This document shows, one piece after another, positions 42,179 through 51,285 of a stretch of 64,000 nucleotides of DNA; positions within the stretch are counted from its first letter, which is position 1, and each line of letters begins with the position of its first letter. Location of the stretch: contig CAWIOS010000012.1 of assembly GCA_963837815.1 (NCBI GenBank), positions 434,001 to 498,000 of the forward strand, given 5' to 3'. The translations under genes were made by a program, and so were the position numbers. The notes under the pieces were generated by a model. It was not told the DNA's origin and did not search any database. It saw nothing but the letters and a program-made list of their open reading frames with translations. The DNA is from Fen-1273 sp963837815 (lineage in GTDB: Bacteria > Bacteroidota > Ignavibacteria > UBA10030 > UBA6906).

Positions 42179-43172
42179 TTCGCGGTCCGTCAATCGGTTC
42201 CCCTGACCATCGCGTGATCTCCCCCGGGGGGGTCAGGTGCCCCAGCGCCCTGCCGCACAGATCATGAAGAGCATGAACCTGCTTCCTCTCGCAGTACGAC
42301 CGAATACCGTCGTTGATTGTCCCGATAGACTCCCATCCGTTCACGAGTATGACGGAGAGCACCTGCACCGTCGATGCGCCGAGAAGAATGTACTTCACCG
42401 CGTCCTCCCCCGTCATCACTCCGCCTGTTGCGCTGATGGGGACGCTGATCCGCTGCGCAGCCTCGGCGACATGCCTCATCGTGTAGTACTTTGCCCACGG
42501 CCCCCCGATCCCGCCGTACGAGCCGTGGAGTATGGGACGCTGCGATTCGCAATCCACGTCGATCCCCCGCAGCCTGTTGCAGAGCGTGAGCGCCGAGGCC
42601 CCGGCCTGCTCCGCGGCGACGCACTGGTCCGGCACGTCGGGACCGGGAGCGAGCTTCACGAGTACGGGGATTCTCACCGCTCTCGCGACGGCCCGTATCG
42701 CCGCCACGAACGTCGACTCGAATGCAAGGCTCCCCGGCCTGTGCGGGGAGGAGATGTCAAGCTCGACTGCGTCGGCGCCGTTAGATTCCACATTCCCGGC
42801 GAGCTCTTCCCACTCACCGGGCGCCCCGGCGAATATGCTCCCGATCACCGGAAGCAACGCGCGGCTTTTGCAGACGCGTATGAACTCCCAGTAATCCGCG
42901 AGCGTGCCGCTGTACCCCTGTTCATACGAATAGAGGGAGAACGACTTCGAGCGCCCCCGTATCTGCCTGTCCCAGTCAAGGAGCTTGTACCTGGGCCGGG
43001 GCCAGGAGCGCATTTCAGCGTAGCGGTCGGAGCAGGCCGTCTTCAGAACGACAGCCCCCGCCCCCTGATCCTCCGCGCTGCGGACCTGGTTGACATCGTG
43101 GCTTGCAGGACCGGAGGCCACGATGACGGGGCTCTGCAGGTCCAGCCCCAGGAACGAAGTCCGAAGTGACAT
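42159..43172 (-). CDS. Dihydroorotate/dihydropyrimidine dehydrogenase-like FMN oxidoreductase
   Basis: 337 aa TIM barrel with LGLDLQSPVIVASGPASHD near the N-terminus, VVLKTACSD, a late SATGGVMTGEDAVKYILLGAS phosphate (FMN) loop, all as in PreA/DHOD proteins. The active-site motif NLSCPN of class 1 DHODs reads DISSPH here: the catalytic Cys is replaced by Ser, as in class 2 enzymes, and the substrate Asn positions differ. So it is unlikely to make orotate; another cyclic amide is plausible. No PreT partner is present, and the small ferredoxin downstream may replace it. Confidence 0.87.
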   Translation of the reverse strand: MSLRTSFLGLDLQSPVIVASGPASHDVNQVRSAEDQGAGAVVLKTACSDRYAEMRSWPRPRYKLLDWDRQIRGRSKSFSLYSYEQGYSGTLADYWEFIRVCKSRALLPVIGSIFAGAPGEWEELAGNVESNGADAVELDISSPHRPGSLAFESTFVAAIRAVARAVRIPVLVKLAPGPDVPDQCVAAEQAGASALTLCNRLRGIDVDCESQRPILHGSYGGIGGPWAKYYTMRHVAEAAQRISVPISATGGVMTGEDAVKYILLGASTVQVLSVILVNGWESIGTINDGIRSYCERKQVHALHDLCGRALGHLTPPGEITRWSGEPIDGPRNDWKER

Positions 43173-43186
43173 GAGATTCCCTTCTC

Positions 43187-44293
43187 CTACGGCTCGAACA
43201 CCCGTTCGGCGACCCGGAAACGGCCGATCGTCCGTTCGGACGGTTCATAGCAGTTCCCGGCTCCCGCCGGTATGCAGATTTTTCCCCCCTGGACCGTGAT
43301 AAGGGGCTCGATGATGTCGTCGAGGAACCACCGGGCGGATGATTCGACGTCCGTCGGATACGCGAAATTCGGGAGCGTCGCCATGTGCAGCGTCTGCGCG
43401 GCGCCGATCCCGAGTTCCGGCATTGTGCCCGCCCAGACCGGAATCCCCGCCTTCGCGCAGATGTCATGGATCGCGCGGGCATTTGCCAGCCCGCCGACGC
43501 GCTGTATCTTGATGTTGACGATCCTGCAGCTTTTCATCCGGATTGCGCGCCGCACGGAAGCGGCGTCTTCCGCTCCCTCGTCAAGGCAGAGGGGGGTTCT
43601 GATCGACGCCTGCAGTTCCGCGTGCCCCTTCAGATCGTTCCGCGGGAGCGGCTGCTCGATCATCATGAGACCGAATGCGTCAAGGAGACGGAGATGCGGG
43701 ATATCCCCCCTCCCGTACGCGCCGTTCGCGTCAACCATCAGGGGGATGTCGCCGAACCGCTGCCGGATTTCACCGAGCGGGCCGACGTCCCACCCGGGCT
43801 CGATTTTGATCTTTACCCGCCTGTATCCTTCGGTGAGGTACCTCTCGATCGTCGCAATGAGCGCAGGTATCCCTTTCGTAATGCCGACAGCAAGGCCGGA
43901 TTCCACGGGGACGTTGTACCCGCCGAGCATCTCGTACAGGGGCTTTCCGGCCGCGCGGGCCTCAAGATCCCAGAACGCAGTCTCGAGCCCGGCCCGCGCG
44001 AACGGGCTCCCCCCGGCCCGGTCGAGGACCCTGTTGATTGACGCAACGGAGGCGGCATTCGCGGCGAACGCGGCCGGGATGAGCCGCTCCGTCAGAAATT
44101 TCCACACCGACGCAGGCGTGTCGTCCGAATAGAACGTGCCGGCCATGGGGGAGGCTTCCCCCGTTCCGGCGATCCCCCCGGCTTCGACGCGGACGAGTAT
44201 GCCGTCCTTTTCGCTCACCTCCCCGTTGCTGATACGGAACGGCTCCAGGAGGGGAATCCGGACGTGCGTCAGCGTTATCCGTTCGAGATTCAT
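43187..44293 (-). CDS. N-acylamino acid racemase/o-succinylbenzoate synthase-like (enolase superfamily)
   Basis: 368 aa, the same length as Amycolatopsis OSBS/NSAR. Catalytic residues align almost exactly: K161/K163 (KIKI), D188 (DANG), E213 (IEQPL), D238 (LDEG) and K262 (NIKIQRVGG), compared with K163, D189, E214, D239 and K263 there. ATG at 44293 overlaps the FAH-like stop (ATGA). No menaquinone genes are nearby, so racemisation of N-acyl amino acids is likelier than OSB synthesis. The M20 deacylase six genes away in the cassette fits the same chemistry. Confidence 0.9.
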   Translation of the reverse strand: MNLERITLTHVRIPLLEPFRISNGEVSEKDGILVRVEAGGIAGTGEASPMAGTFYSDDTPASVWKFLTERLIPAAFAANAASVASINRVLDRAGGSPFARAGLETAFWDLEARAAGKPLYEMLGGYNVPVESGLAVGITKGIPALIATIERYLTEGYRRVKIKIEPGWDVGPLGEIRQRFGDIPLMVDANGAYGRGDIPHLRLLDAFGLMMIEQPLPRNDLKGHAELQASIRTPLCLDEGAEDAASVRRAIRMKSCRIVNIKIQRVGGLANARAIHDICAKAGIPVWAGTMPELGIGAAQTLHMATLPNFAYPTDVESSARWFLDDIIEPLITVQGGKICIPAGAGNCYEPSERTIGRFRVAERVFEP

Positions 44294-45186
44294 CGCCAGC
44301 GCACCGGGTTGCGGAGCTGGCCTATCCCCTCTATCCTGCAGACAATCACGTCGCCCCCCTTCACGGGCCCGATCCCCTCCGGCGTCCCCGTGGAAATCAC
44401 GTCTCCCGGGTCCAGCGTGATCGTCCGGGAAATCCAGGAAATGACTGCGGCGATCCCGAAAATAAGATCCCTCGTGTTCGCTTTCTGCCGGAGTTTCCCG
44501 TTCACGCGGCACTCGAGATCGAGGTGGACGGGGGGCCGGATCTCGTCCGCGGTGACGATCCACGGGCCGAGCGGCGTGAACGTGTCAAAGCTCTTGGAAC
44601 GGAACCAGGGATGACTCTTGCGGAGATCCGCCGTCTGGAGGTCGCGCGCGCTCACGTCGTTGCAGATCGTGTACCCGGCGACGTGGTCCCAGGCATCTTT
44701 CTCCCGCACGGAGGAGGCCTTCCGTCCGATGACGACCGCAAGCTCGACCTCATGATCCATCCTCCCCATCCCGCGGGGAAGCCGCACCGGTTCCTCCGGC
44801 CCGATCACGGAGGAGCCCGCTTTCATGAATATGATCGGTTCTTCGGGAACGGGGTGAGCCCCTTCCTTCGCGTGGAGCGCGTAGTTGAGTCCGAGCGCGA
44901 TGATCTTGCGGGGGGAACGTAAGGGGGCGACCAGCCGGGCCCCACGGGAGGCGGAGACAAACCTCTCCAGCCTCTCCCGCCGTATGAAGCCGAGCACCTC
45001 CCGGAAGAGGGCCGGCTCGAAGAGTCCGCGGCCGAGAAGATCCTCGACCGTGTCCGTTCCCGCGGCGACGACCCCGTGGCGGAGCATGTACATGACGCGC
45101 TCCGCTTTCCCGTAATTGATCCACGTTTTTTCCTCCCGGATTCCGACGAAGGGACCGGACCGGTCTTCAAACTGCGCGACGTGCAT
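44290..45186 (-). CDS. Fumarylacetoacetate hydrolase family protein
   Basis: 298 aa. The FAH C-terminal domain occupies about 90-290: IALGLNYALHAKE, PIIFMKAGSSVIGPEEPV, DHEVELAVVIG with the metal-ligand Glu, and STGTPEGIGPV. Members hydrolyse or decarboxylate beta-diketo acids or hydrate oxopentenoates, and also act on 2,4-diketo-3-deoxy sugar acids. The short N-terminal extension (residues 1-88) is typical of ureidoglycolate lyase/oxalocrotonate-type members. Here, either the sugar-acid branch or the acyl-amino-acid cassette could supply its substrate; 4-bp overlap with the racemase gene. Confidence 0.91.
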   Translation of the reverse strand: MHVAQFEDRSGPFVGIREEKTWINYGKAERVMYMLRHGVVAAGTDTVEDLLGRGLFEPALFREVLGFIRRERLERFVSASRGARLVAPLRSPRKIIALGLNYALHAKEGAHPVPEEPIIFMKAGSSVIGPEEPVRLPRGMGRMDHEVELAVVIGRKASSVREKDAWDHVAGYTICNDVSARDLQTADLRKSHPWFRSKSFDTFTPLGPWIVTADEIRPPVHLDLECRVNGKLRQKANTRDLIFGIAAVISWISRTITLDPGDVISTGTPEGIGPVKGGDVIVCRIEGIGQLRNPVRWR

Positions 45187-45194
45187 GGGATGCC

Positions 45195-46400
45195 TCAGCG
45201 GGCGTTTAGCGTTTCATTGAACCTGACGCCGACCGGATGCTGCGATGCGAGCACCCGGTCCGGGTACGCAAGGACGCGGGCGCGGCGTTCAGGGTCGTCC
45301 TTCGTCAGCTCGTCAATCCAGTGTATGCCGTAGAGAACGTGGTTCACTTCGTCGGCAAGGAGGAACTCCAGGAGCTGGACCGATCGCTCGTCGTGCCCCT
45401 CCTTCGCCTTCCGGATCCAGTCGCGCAGGTGCTTGCAGCTCTCGCTCTCGAACGTCATGTTGGAGAGGGCGAGGCGTTCGAGCGGGTCGGGCCTGTTCAC
45501 ATCCTGTTCCCACCCCCAGCAGCTCGTCCTGAACATGCCGACGCTTCCGCCGAGCTCTTCGAGCCGCCTCTGGACGATTTCGGCGTGACGGGCCTCGTCC
45601 CACGCCTGGCGCGCCATGTCGAGCTTCATCTGCCACGGGATGCCGGGAAAATCGGCGAGTATCCTCCCCATCCGCTCCACCGTGATGAACTCGCTGTTCA
45701 GGAGATCGTGGAGCAGGTGCTGCTTCCCCTCCTGCGTATCAAACGACCAGTTCTTCTCGGTGAATTCGGCCGGATCGGTGATGATGCGCCACCTTTCGTC
45801 GCGCGCGGGGACGGCGCTGTACGCGTGGACCTTCGTGAACGCGTACGTCCCCCGTTCACTGCCCGCCCCCGTCACCCCCCCCGCATCCGCGAGCGAGGCC
45901 GTGAGCTCCCGTTCCCAGGCATCGACGGGGGGATCCGCACCGAGCCGGGCGATGATCTTCTCCGCCCAGGCGCAGTGATCCCGTTCCTCGTCCGCAATGT
46001 GCCGGAGTATGTACGCGGTCGGCTCGTCCGCGGGGATCTCCGCCATCCGCATGTGTTCCGCGTACGCTCCGATGAGCGCGGGCTTCAGTACCCGGTAGAG
46101 CGCCGCCATGCGCGCGAGATCCCCTTCCGCCTTCCATATCCTTTCGACGAGCCGGACCACCCCGTCGGAAGGGGGAATGCAATGGAAATGTGCCGAGCGC
46201 CCTTTCAGCTCGGGAATTCGTTTTCCGATCATGTCGGCATGGACGGCGTCCTGAAACATCTGCCTTCCGAAACCGATCTTGATTTCCGGGTCCACGATCG
46301 TGTACGCCCAGCTTCCCATGAGCTCCATGAACTGGATCTCGAGATACTGATATCGCCCGAGGAGCTCCAGATTGCGCTGCACGTTGAGTGTCGCGTTCAT
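45195..46400 (-). CDS. DUF455-like ferritin-fold protein (two di-iron-type helical bundles)
   Basis: 401 aa from the ATG at 46400. Two helical bundles each hold Glu-x2-His-type metal motifs: EIQFMELMG and ADEERDH in the first, FITVERM, DEARHAE and LADEVNH in the second. This is the DUF455 (PF04305-like) group of ferritin-like proteins of unknown activity. Lies between the ManA gene and the FAH-like gene. In this setting it may be an O2- or metal-dependent oxygenase; the family's reaction is not established. Confidence 0.75.
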   Translation of the reverse strand: MNATLNVQRNLELLGRYQYLEIQFMELMGSWAYTIVDPEIKIGFGRQMFQDAVHADMIGKRIPELKGRSAHFHCIPPSDGVVRLVERIWKAEGDLARMAALYRVLKPALIGAYAEHMRMAEIPADEPTAYILRHIADEERDHCAWAEKIIARLGADPPVDAWERELTASLADAGGVTGAGSERGTYAFTKVHAYSAVPARDERWRIITDPAEFTEKNWSFDTQEGKQHLLHDLLNSEFITVERMGRILADFPGIPWQMKLDMARQAWDEARHAEIVQRRLEELGGSVGMFRTSCWGWEQDVNRPDPLERLALSNMTFESESCKHLRDWIRKAKEGHDERSVQLLEFLLADEVNHVLYGIHWIDELTKDDPERRARVLAYPDRVLASQHPVGVRFNETLNAR

Positions 46401-46440
46401 GCATTCCCTCTCTCCGTCATTCCGGGTCCTGAAAACGTCT

Positions 46441-47568
46441 CTACGTCCTTCGTCCGGGGATTTTTTCAGAAACCCTGGCCGGGAGGCTCTTGAACATGAC
46501 GATGCCGTCCCTGCTCCTGAACTCGTGTGTGCCGACGGAAGCCGGGACAAAGAGCTCCATCCCGCGTGCGAGCCGGGTTTCGCCCCCAGCGTGAAGCATC
46601 GATCCTTCCCCCTGGAGCACGACGAGGAGGAAGTAGCGCCCCTCCGTGTCCCCGGGAAGGCTCCCGCGGATGGTGAGTCTCCGTCCCGCAAAGCACTCCG
46701 TTGTGTCGTACCCGAGAAGCTCCTCTTCCGAGCTCTCTCCCCCGCCCCGGATGAGTCGCGGGCGGATGAGAAGTTCCCGGGCGACGTCCTCCGCCGAATA
46801 GACCCGGTGGTCGATCACGGAGAGCGTCAGCGACTGATCAAGGCCGAGGAACGACTCCCCCGTGCTGAACATGTAGTTGGGGGCCTTCCTTTCGAGCATG
46901 ATCGAGTAGTCGGTCGGCTCCTGGAGTTCCACCATGAACACCCCGCCGCCGATTGCATGGGGGAGCCCGGCCCTGACGTAGACCACGTCCCCCGCTTTGA
47001 CAGGGACCCGGTGCAGGAGGCCGATCATCGAGCTGACGTCCTGCGCGTCGATCATCGCGCGGAACCTCTCGCGGCTCACCTCTTCCCTGAACGCGATGAG
47101 AACGAACGGGTCTTCCACGTCGGGGCGTGTCCCCAGGACGAACCATGCCTCGGTTTTGCCGAAGCAGCTCCCCAGGTGTTCCGCGGCGAATTTCTTCGTA
47201 GGGTGGGCATGGATCATGAGCCGCACCGCCGCATCAAGAAGCTTGACGAGGAGCGCCGCGTTTGTGCCGAATTCCCTGACGTGGGACTCGCCGAGCATCT
47301 CTCCGGGGAACGCCTCGAGCGCGGATTTGAGTGTCACCGGTTCGCCCCCTCCCGGGCTGAAAAGCGCCAGCCCCTCCCCCTCCCTGAAGTGGGACCCGGG
47401 GTTGCGCGCCTGGACACAGGAACCGACCCATTCTTCGGGGAACTCGGTGTCCGTCCCCGGGGTCTCCCCCTGCAGGAGACCGATCATCGCCCCACCTCCG
47501 TACATGCGCCAGACGCGGTTCGGGTGAAGAGGAATCGGCGCGCGGACAATATCCCTGAGCGTGTTCAT
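46441..47568 (-). CDS. manA: Mannose-6-phosphate isomerase, class I
   Basis: 375 aa cupin-type isomerase. Zinc-site segments LMIHAHPTKKFA (His-x-His) and later EPTDYSIMLER are seen, with a PMI-type substrate loop and an N-terminal VWRMYGGG motif similar to the BceF/ManA group. It isomerises mannose-6-phosphate to fructose-6-phosphate. Overlaps the GH38 stop by 4 bp (ATGA), so the mannose released by GH38 and the isomerase are coupled. It could act on another aldose-6-phosphate. Confidence 0.9.
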   Translation of the reverse strand: MNTLRDIVRAPIPLHPNRVWRMYGGGAMIGLLQGETPGTDTEFPEEWVGSCVQARNPGSHFREGEGLALFSPGGGEPVTLKSALEAFPGEMLGESHVREFGTNAALLVKLLDAAVRLMIHAHPTKKFAAEHLGSCFGKTEAWFVLGTRPDVEDPFVLIAFREEVSRERFRAMIDAQDVSSMIGLLHRVPVKAGDVVYVRAGLPHAIGGGVFMVELQEPTDYSIMLERKAPNYMFSTGESFLGLDQSLTLSVIDHRVYSAEDVARELLIRPRLIRGGGESSEEELLGYDTTECFAGRRLTIRGSLPGDTEGRYFLLVVLQGEGSMLHAGGETRLARGMELFVPASVGTHEFRSRDGIVMFKSLPARVSEKIPGRRT

Positions 47569-50321
47569 GACGACCTCTCAAACCTGAGACAGACTGTGAC
47601 GATCCCGCCCGCGGGAACGCTGAGCGTGAGCGTCGAGCCGCGGGGGCCGCCTGCAAATTCCGCCCGCGAGGACACCTCCTCGTTCAGGTTCGTACAGTGG
47701 GCGTCCTTCACCGGACGTGCGCACCGGAGCGTTCCTTCCGCGTCCACGGGCCCCGGATTGTAGACGCGAACGACAATGCCCGTCCCGTCTTCGGATTCCT
47801 TGAGCGCGCTCAGGACGAGCGTCCCCCCTTCAAGCGCAAAGAGCGAGGATTCCAGAGGGAGGGGCGCGCCGTTCTTCCTCCTGAACGGAAGCATGGGGAG
47901 ATGGAAGCTCTCGCTTTCGCGCGTGACGAATTCGCCCCACGGGGGGTCTTCCTCTCCATGGGGGAGGAGCGCATAGCGGAACGTGTGAAGCCCCTGACAC
48001 TGTGCGTCGGGCGTCTCATTGTGCCATCCCGCCTTTCCCCCCGGGCGGGTGATCAGATCGTCCCCCGCGAGAAGTCCGACGCAGCGGAGGAGCGTGAGCG
48101 CCAGCGTCCCCTTCCCGTCGAGGATCAATTCGTACTCCGGAAGGCCGTACGCAAGGAGCGTCAGCGACCGGTCTGATCCGTTCACGGTGACGAACCGCTG
48201 CATCGGGGCAACCTGCGCCGGATGCTCGATCGTGAAACTCCGGACGTCATACGTTCTCTGCACGCGCTCGACAATGCAGAACTGCGAGTCGGCGAGCACG
48301 CGGTCGGTCCCGGTCCCCAGGGGGAAGAGGGCCCGGAGGCGGTGATCCCGTGCACCGTTCTCCACCGTGGTCTCGCATTCGACGAACCGGGAGTGTGCTC
48401 CCAGGGAAATGCGCGTCTTCACCGGGAGTGTCACGGTCTTTGTCCCCCTCGCCTTCCTGTCGGCGGACGCTGCAGCGGGGATCCGGAGGGCCGTCGCGAC
48501 GAGGAGCGAAGCCCTCAGGGGGCCCCGCTCGAGAACGCTCACGCGCGCGCCGCTCTTTCCCGACCGCACAACGGTGTCATGCGCAGGGTAGGAATAATTG
48601 TACTCGTCTCCGACGTCACCGGAATCCTCGAACACGTTCAGTCCCCGGTATTCCTTCCCCCTGATTTTGTCGCGCACCGTCACGGCGCCCCCCGGTCCGA
48701 CGGAGACGCGGAGATACCGGTTTTCGATGTAGTTCTTTCCTCCCTTCACGGCGGGGGAGATTGCGGGAAGCTTATCCCTTTTCTCGACGCGGTAACCTCT
48801 GAAGCCGAGAGGAGGGACGTCTTTCGCATCGACGATGATGCTGAACCTGTCGGCAAGCGTCTGGCGGGGATAGTTGTAATGGCTGTACGTGATGTCGTAC
48901 ACTTTTTCCCTCCGGAGGACCTGGAAGGGGACTTCGCTGCCGGAGGAATCCAGGAGCGCAAAACCTCTTGCGGGAGGAATCTCCGGGTCCGCCACCACGT
49001 CCGGATTCAGCCCGACGACAACGTCCCGCCGGAAGAAGCGGACTTCGGCCTCAACGGCCTCCGTCCGCGCGAACGGGGAGGGATTGAAAAGGAAGAGGTA
49101 CCTGTCGTCCCCGGCGGCGGTGTCGTCGTACGGAAGTATGTGCGCGAGCGCGGTATCAATCACGGACCCGCCGATCTGCTCCACCGCCGCGAAGCGTGTC
49201 ATCATCTCCCTGTGGACCGGGTCGACCGAGCAGCCACAGATGCTGTCGTGGGGATGGTTTTTCATGAGTGAAAGCCAGGCATGGCGAAGGAGTGGCGCCG
49301 TAGGCGCCAACTGCGAGCGCATCCCCGACGCCCGGGCGAGCGCGTTCAGGGGCTCCGCATACCGCTCCAGGAGCATCTCCGATTTCCAGTTCGCCTGCTT
49401 GATATACATCCTGCTGGAATAGACCCCGCCCAGAACGGCAAACGCGTACCGGTACCCGAACCTGAGCTCCCCTTCGATAACGGGGATTGGGACAGGCGGC
49501 GCCTGCGGTGGCGCCACCGCCATCTCCTCTCCGGACGGGAGTATCTCGGACCGGACAGCGCGGGCGTAGCGCTCGACGGTGCTGTGCTCGAACGTCCCCT
49601 CGAACGATTTCCGGAGAAGATCGATCGTTGCAGGGATATGCGGGTCGGGCCAGTGGTGGTCCCCGCCGTTCATCAGGAGCCGGTGCGACGTCGCGGCGCG
49701 GCGGTCAAGCTCTTCCCTGAGCGAAGAGAATCTCTTCAGGATCTCCGCGTCCGTCTCCCCGTAGAAATATCCCGCGCTGTACCCGTGCCGGAAGAGATGG
49801 ATCATGAGCGCGCGCGTCCCGTCCGGAGCCTGCCACCAGTACTCGGACGTCTGCTGGCCGGGCTCCCCGCCGAACCCCCTGTAGACGAGCGCCGTGCTGA
49901 TGCCGAACCCCCGGAGTATCGCCGGCATCATGGCGATGTGGCCGAACGAATCGGGGATGTATCCCACGGTCATCGTCTTGCCGAACGACGCCGCCATGCG
50001 CGTGCCGGTCATCAGGTTCCGCACCGTCGACTCGGCGCTGACGAGGAATTCGTCGGGAAGGACGTACCACGGCCCCGTCACGATGCGCCCCCCGGCCACG
50101 AGCCGCCGGATCTCGTCACGCTTCTCCGGACGGACCGCGAGGTAGTCCTCCAGGACAACCGTCTGTCCGTCGAGCGTGAAATGCCGGAACTCCCCGTCGC
50201 GCCTGAGGATATCGAGAAGATCGTCGATCATCGTGACGAGCATCGCACGGAACTGTTCGAAGCTCCTGTACCATTCCCTGTCCCAGTGCGAGTGGGAGAC
50301 GATATGATACGTCGGTTTCAT
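47565..50321 (-). CDS. Alpha-mannosidase, GH38
   Basis: 918 aa. N-terminal HSHWDREW (zinc ligands H12 and D14) and catalytic nucleophile D124 in GYIPDSFGH, then the third zinc segment GGDHHWPDPHI, a helical middle domain and the beta-sandwich C-terminal domains. No signal peptide, so probably cytoplasmic, as many bacterial GH38 enzymes. Removes alpha-mannosyl residues from imported oligosaccharides. Overlaps the PfkB kinase (50318-51280) and ManA by 4 bp each. Two short GGCGCC-type inverted repeats lie inside this coding sequence (49293-49309 and 49498-49515). Confidence 0.94.
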   Translation of the reverse strand: MKPTYHIVSHSHWDREWYRSFEQFRAMLVTMIDDLLDILRRDGEFRHFTLDGQTVVLEDYLAVRPEKRDEIRRLVAGGRIVTGPWYVLPDEFLVSAESTVRNLMTGTRMAASFGKTMTVGYIPDSFGHIAMMPAILRGFGISTALVYRGFGGEPGQQTSEYWWQAPDGTRALMIHLFRHGYSAGYFYGETDAEILKRFSSLREELDRRAATSHRLLMNGGDHHWPDPHIPATIDLLRKSFEGTFEHSTVERYARAVRSEILPSGEEMAVAPPQAPPVPIPVIEGELRFGYRYAFAVLGGVYSSRMYIKQANWKSEMLLERYAEPLNALARASGMRSQLAPTAPLLRHAWLSLMKNHPHDSICGCSVDPVHREMMTRFAAVEQIGGSVIDTALAHILPYDDTAAGDDRYLFLFNPSPFARTEAVEAEVRFFRRDVVVGLNPDVVADPEIPPARGFALLDSSGSEVPFQVLRREKVYDITYSHYNYPRQTLADRFSIIVDAKDVPPLGFRGYRVEKRDKLPAISPAVKGGKNYIENRYLRVSVGPGGAVTVRDKIRGKEYRGLNVFEDSGDVGDEYNYSYPAHDTVVRSGKSGARVSVLERGPLRASLLVATALRIPAAASADRKARGTKTVTLPVKTRISLGAHSRFVECETTVENGARDHRLRALFPLGTGTDRVLADSQFCIVERVQRTYDVRSFTIEHPAQVAPMQRFVTVNGSDRSLTLLAYGLPEYELILDGKGTLALTLLRCVGLLAGDDLITRPGGKAGWHNETPDAQCQGLHTFRYALLPHGEEDPPWGEFVTRESESFHLPMLPFRRKNGAPLPLESSLFALEGGTLVLSALKESEDGTGIVVRVYNPGPVDAEGTLRCARPVKDAHCTNLNEEVSSRAEFAGGPRGSTLTLSVPAGGIVTVCLRFERSS

Positions 50322-51280
50322 GCTCTCCTGTATTCGCTGACCGGCCGTATCGCGGTTGAAGCGCCGACGGCCGAGAGACTGGAGGCCGCCACGGCGTTCC
50401 CGAGCTTCGCGGCCGCAAACGGATCGGCGCCCCCGAGGAGCCCTGCGACAAAGCCGGCGATGAACGCGTCACCTGCGCCCGTGGTGTCGACAACGCGGCG
50501 GACCCTGCGCGCCGGAATCCGTTTTGTTTTTCCGCGCCAGGAGACAAGACACCCCCCGGCGCCGAGCTTGACGCCGACGGGCCCGGGCGCACCCGCGTCG
50601 AGAAACGCCCTTACGATGCTCTCCGGCTCGGTTTCCCCCGTGATGACGGAGGCTTCATCGTAGCTCGGGAAGAAGTAGTCCACGTGCGGCAGGAACGAGC
50701 GGAGCAGCCTGTCGTCGCGGCGCGGGATGCCCGCTGTGTCGAGGAGAACGGGAGTGCCCGTTCTCACGTGGATCGCCCGGAAGAGCCTCCCGAGATGCCT
50801 GTCGCATTCCGGGAGGAGACCGTAGTAGCCGAACACGAGTATCCTCCCCCGCCGCACCACGTCGACGTGGGCGAGCAGGTCTTCCACGCGGAAATTCTCC
50901 ATGCATCCCCGCGTGTGGAAAAACGTCCTCTCCCCGTTCCCGTCCACCCCCACGATCGTCGAGGAGGTCTGCCTGGAATCATCAAGGATGAGCCCCGCGG
51001 AGGTGATGCCGTGCATGTCGAGCTGGCTCCTCAGGAACCCGCCGAACGTGTCGTTCCCCACGCGCGTCACCGCGCCGACCCGGAAGCCGAGTTTCCCCAG
51101 GTCGATTCCCACGTTCGGCACGATCCCCCCGGTTGTCATCGTGATCGAGCCGAGCGGCTGCATCCCGCCGGGCTTCGGCGGAGATGCGAGGTCCATCGGG
51201 CGGCCGATGACGTCCACTACGGAGACGCCCGCGACAACGGCGTCGAGATCGCGCACAGACGAAGGGGCGGGAAGGTTCAT
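50318..51280 (-). CDS. PfkB-family carbohydrate kinase
   Basis: 320 aa with TTGGIVPNVGIDLGKLG near the N-terminus and the signature DTTGAGDAFIAGF (catalytic Asp near 270). The N-terminal part (VVDVIGRPMDLASPPKPGGMQPL) is longer than in ribokinase. Ribokinase/2-keto-3-deoxygluconate kinase group; the KDG kinase role would fit the uronate genes, but fructokinase or adenosine kinase-like activity cannot be excluded. It is the first gene of the PfkB-GH38-ManA overlap triple. Confidence 0.85.
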   Translation of the reverse strand: MNLPAPSSVRDLDAVVAGVSVVDVIGRPMDLASPPKPGGMQPLGSITMTTGGIVPNVGIDLGKLGFRVGAVTRVGNDTFGGFLRSQLDMHGITSAGLILDDSRQTSSTIVGVDGNGERTFFHTRGCMENFRVEDLLAHVDVVRRGRILVFGYYGLLPECDRHLGRLFRAIHVRTGTPVLLDTAGIPRRDDRLLRSFLPHVDYFFPSYDEASVITGETEPESIVRAFLDAGAPGPVGVKLGAGGCLVSWRGKTKRIPARRVRRVVDTTGAGDAFIAGFVAGLLGGADPFAAAKLGNAVAASSLSAVGASTAIRPVSEYRRA

Positions 51281-51285
51281 GCCGT

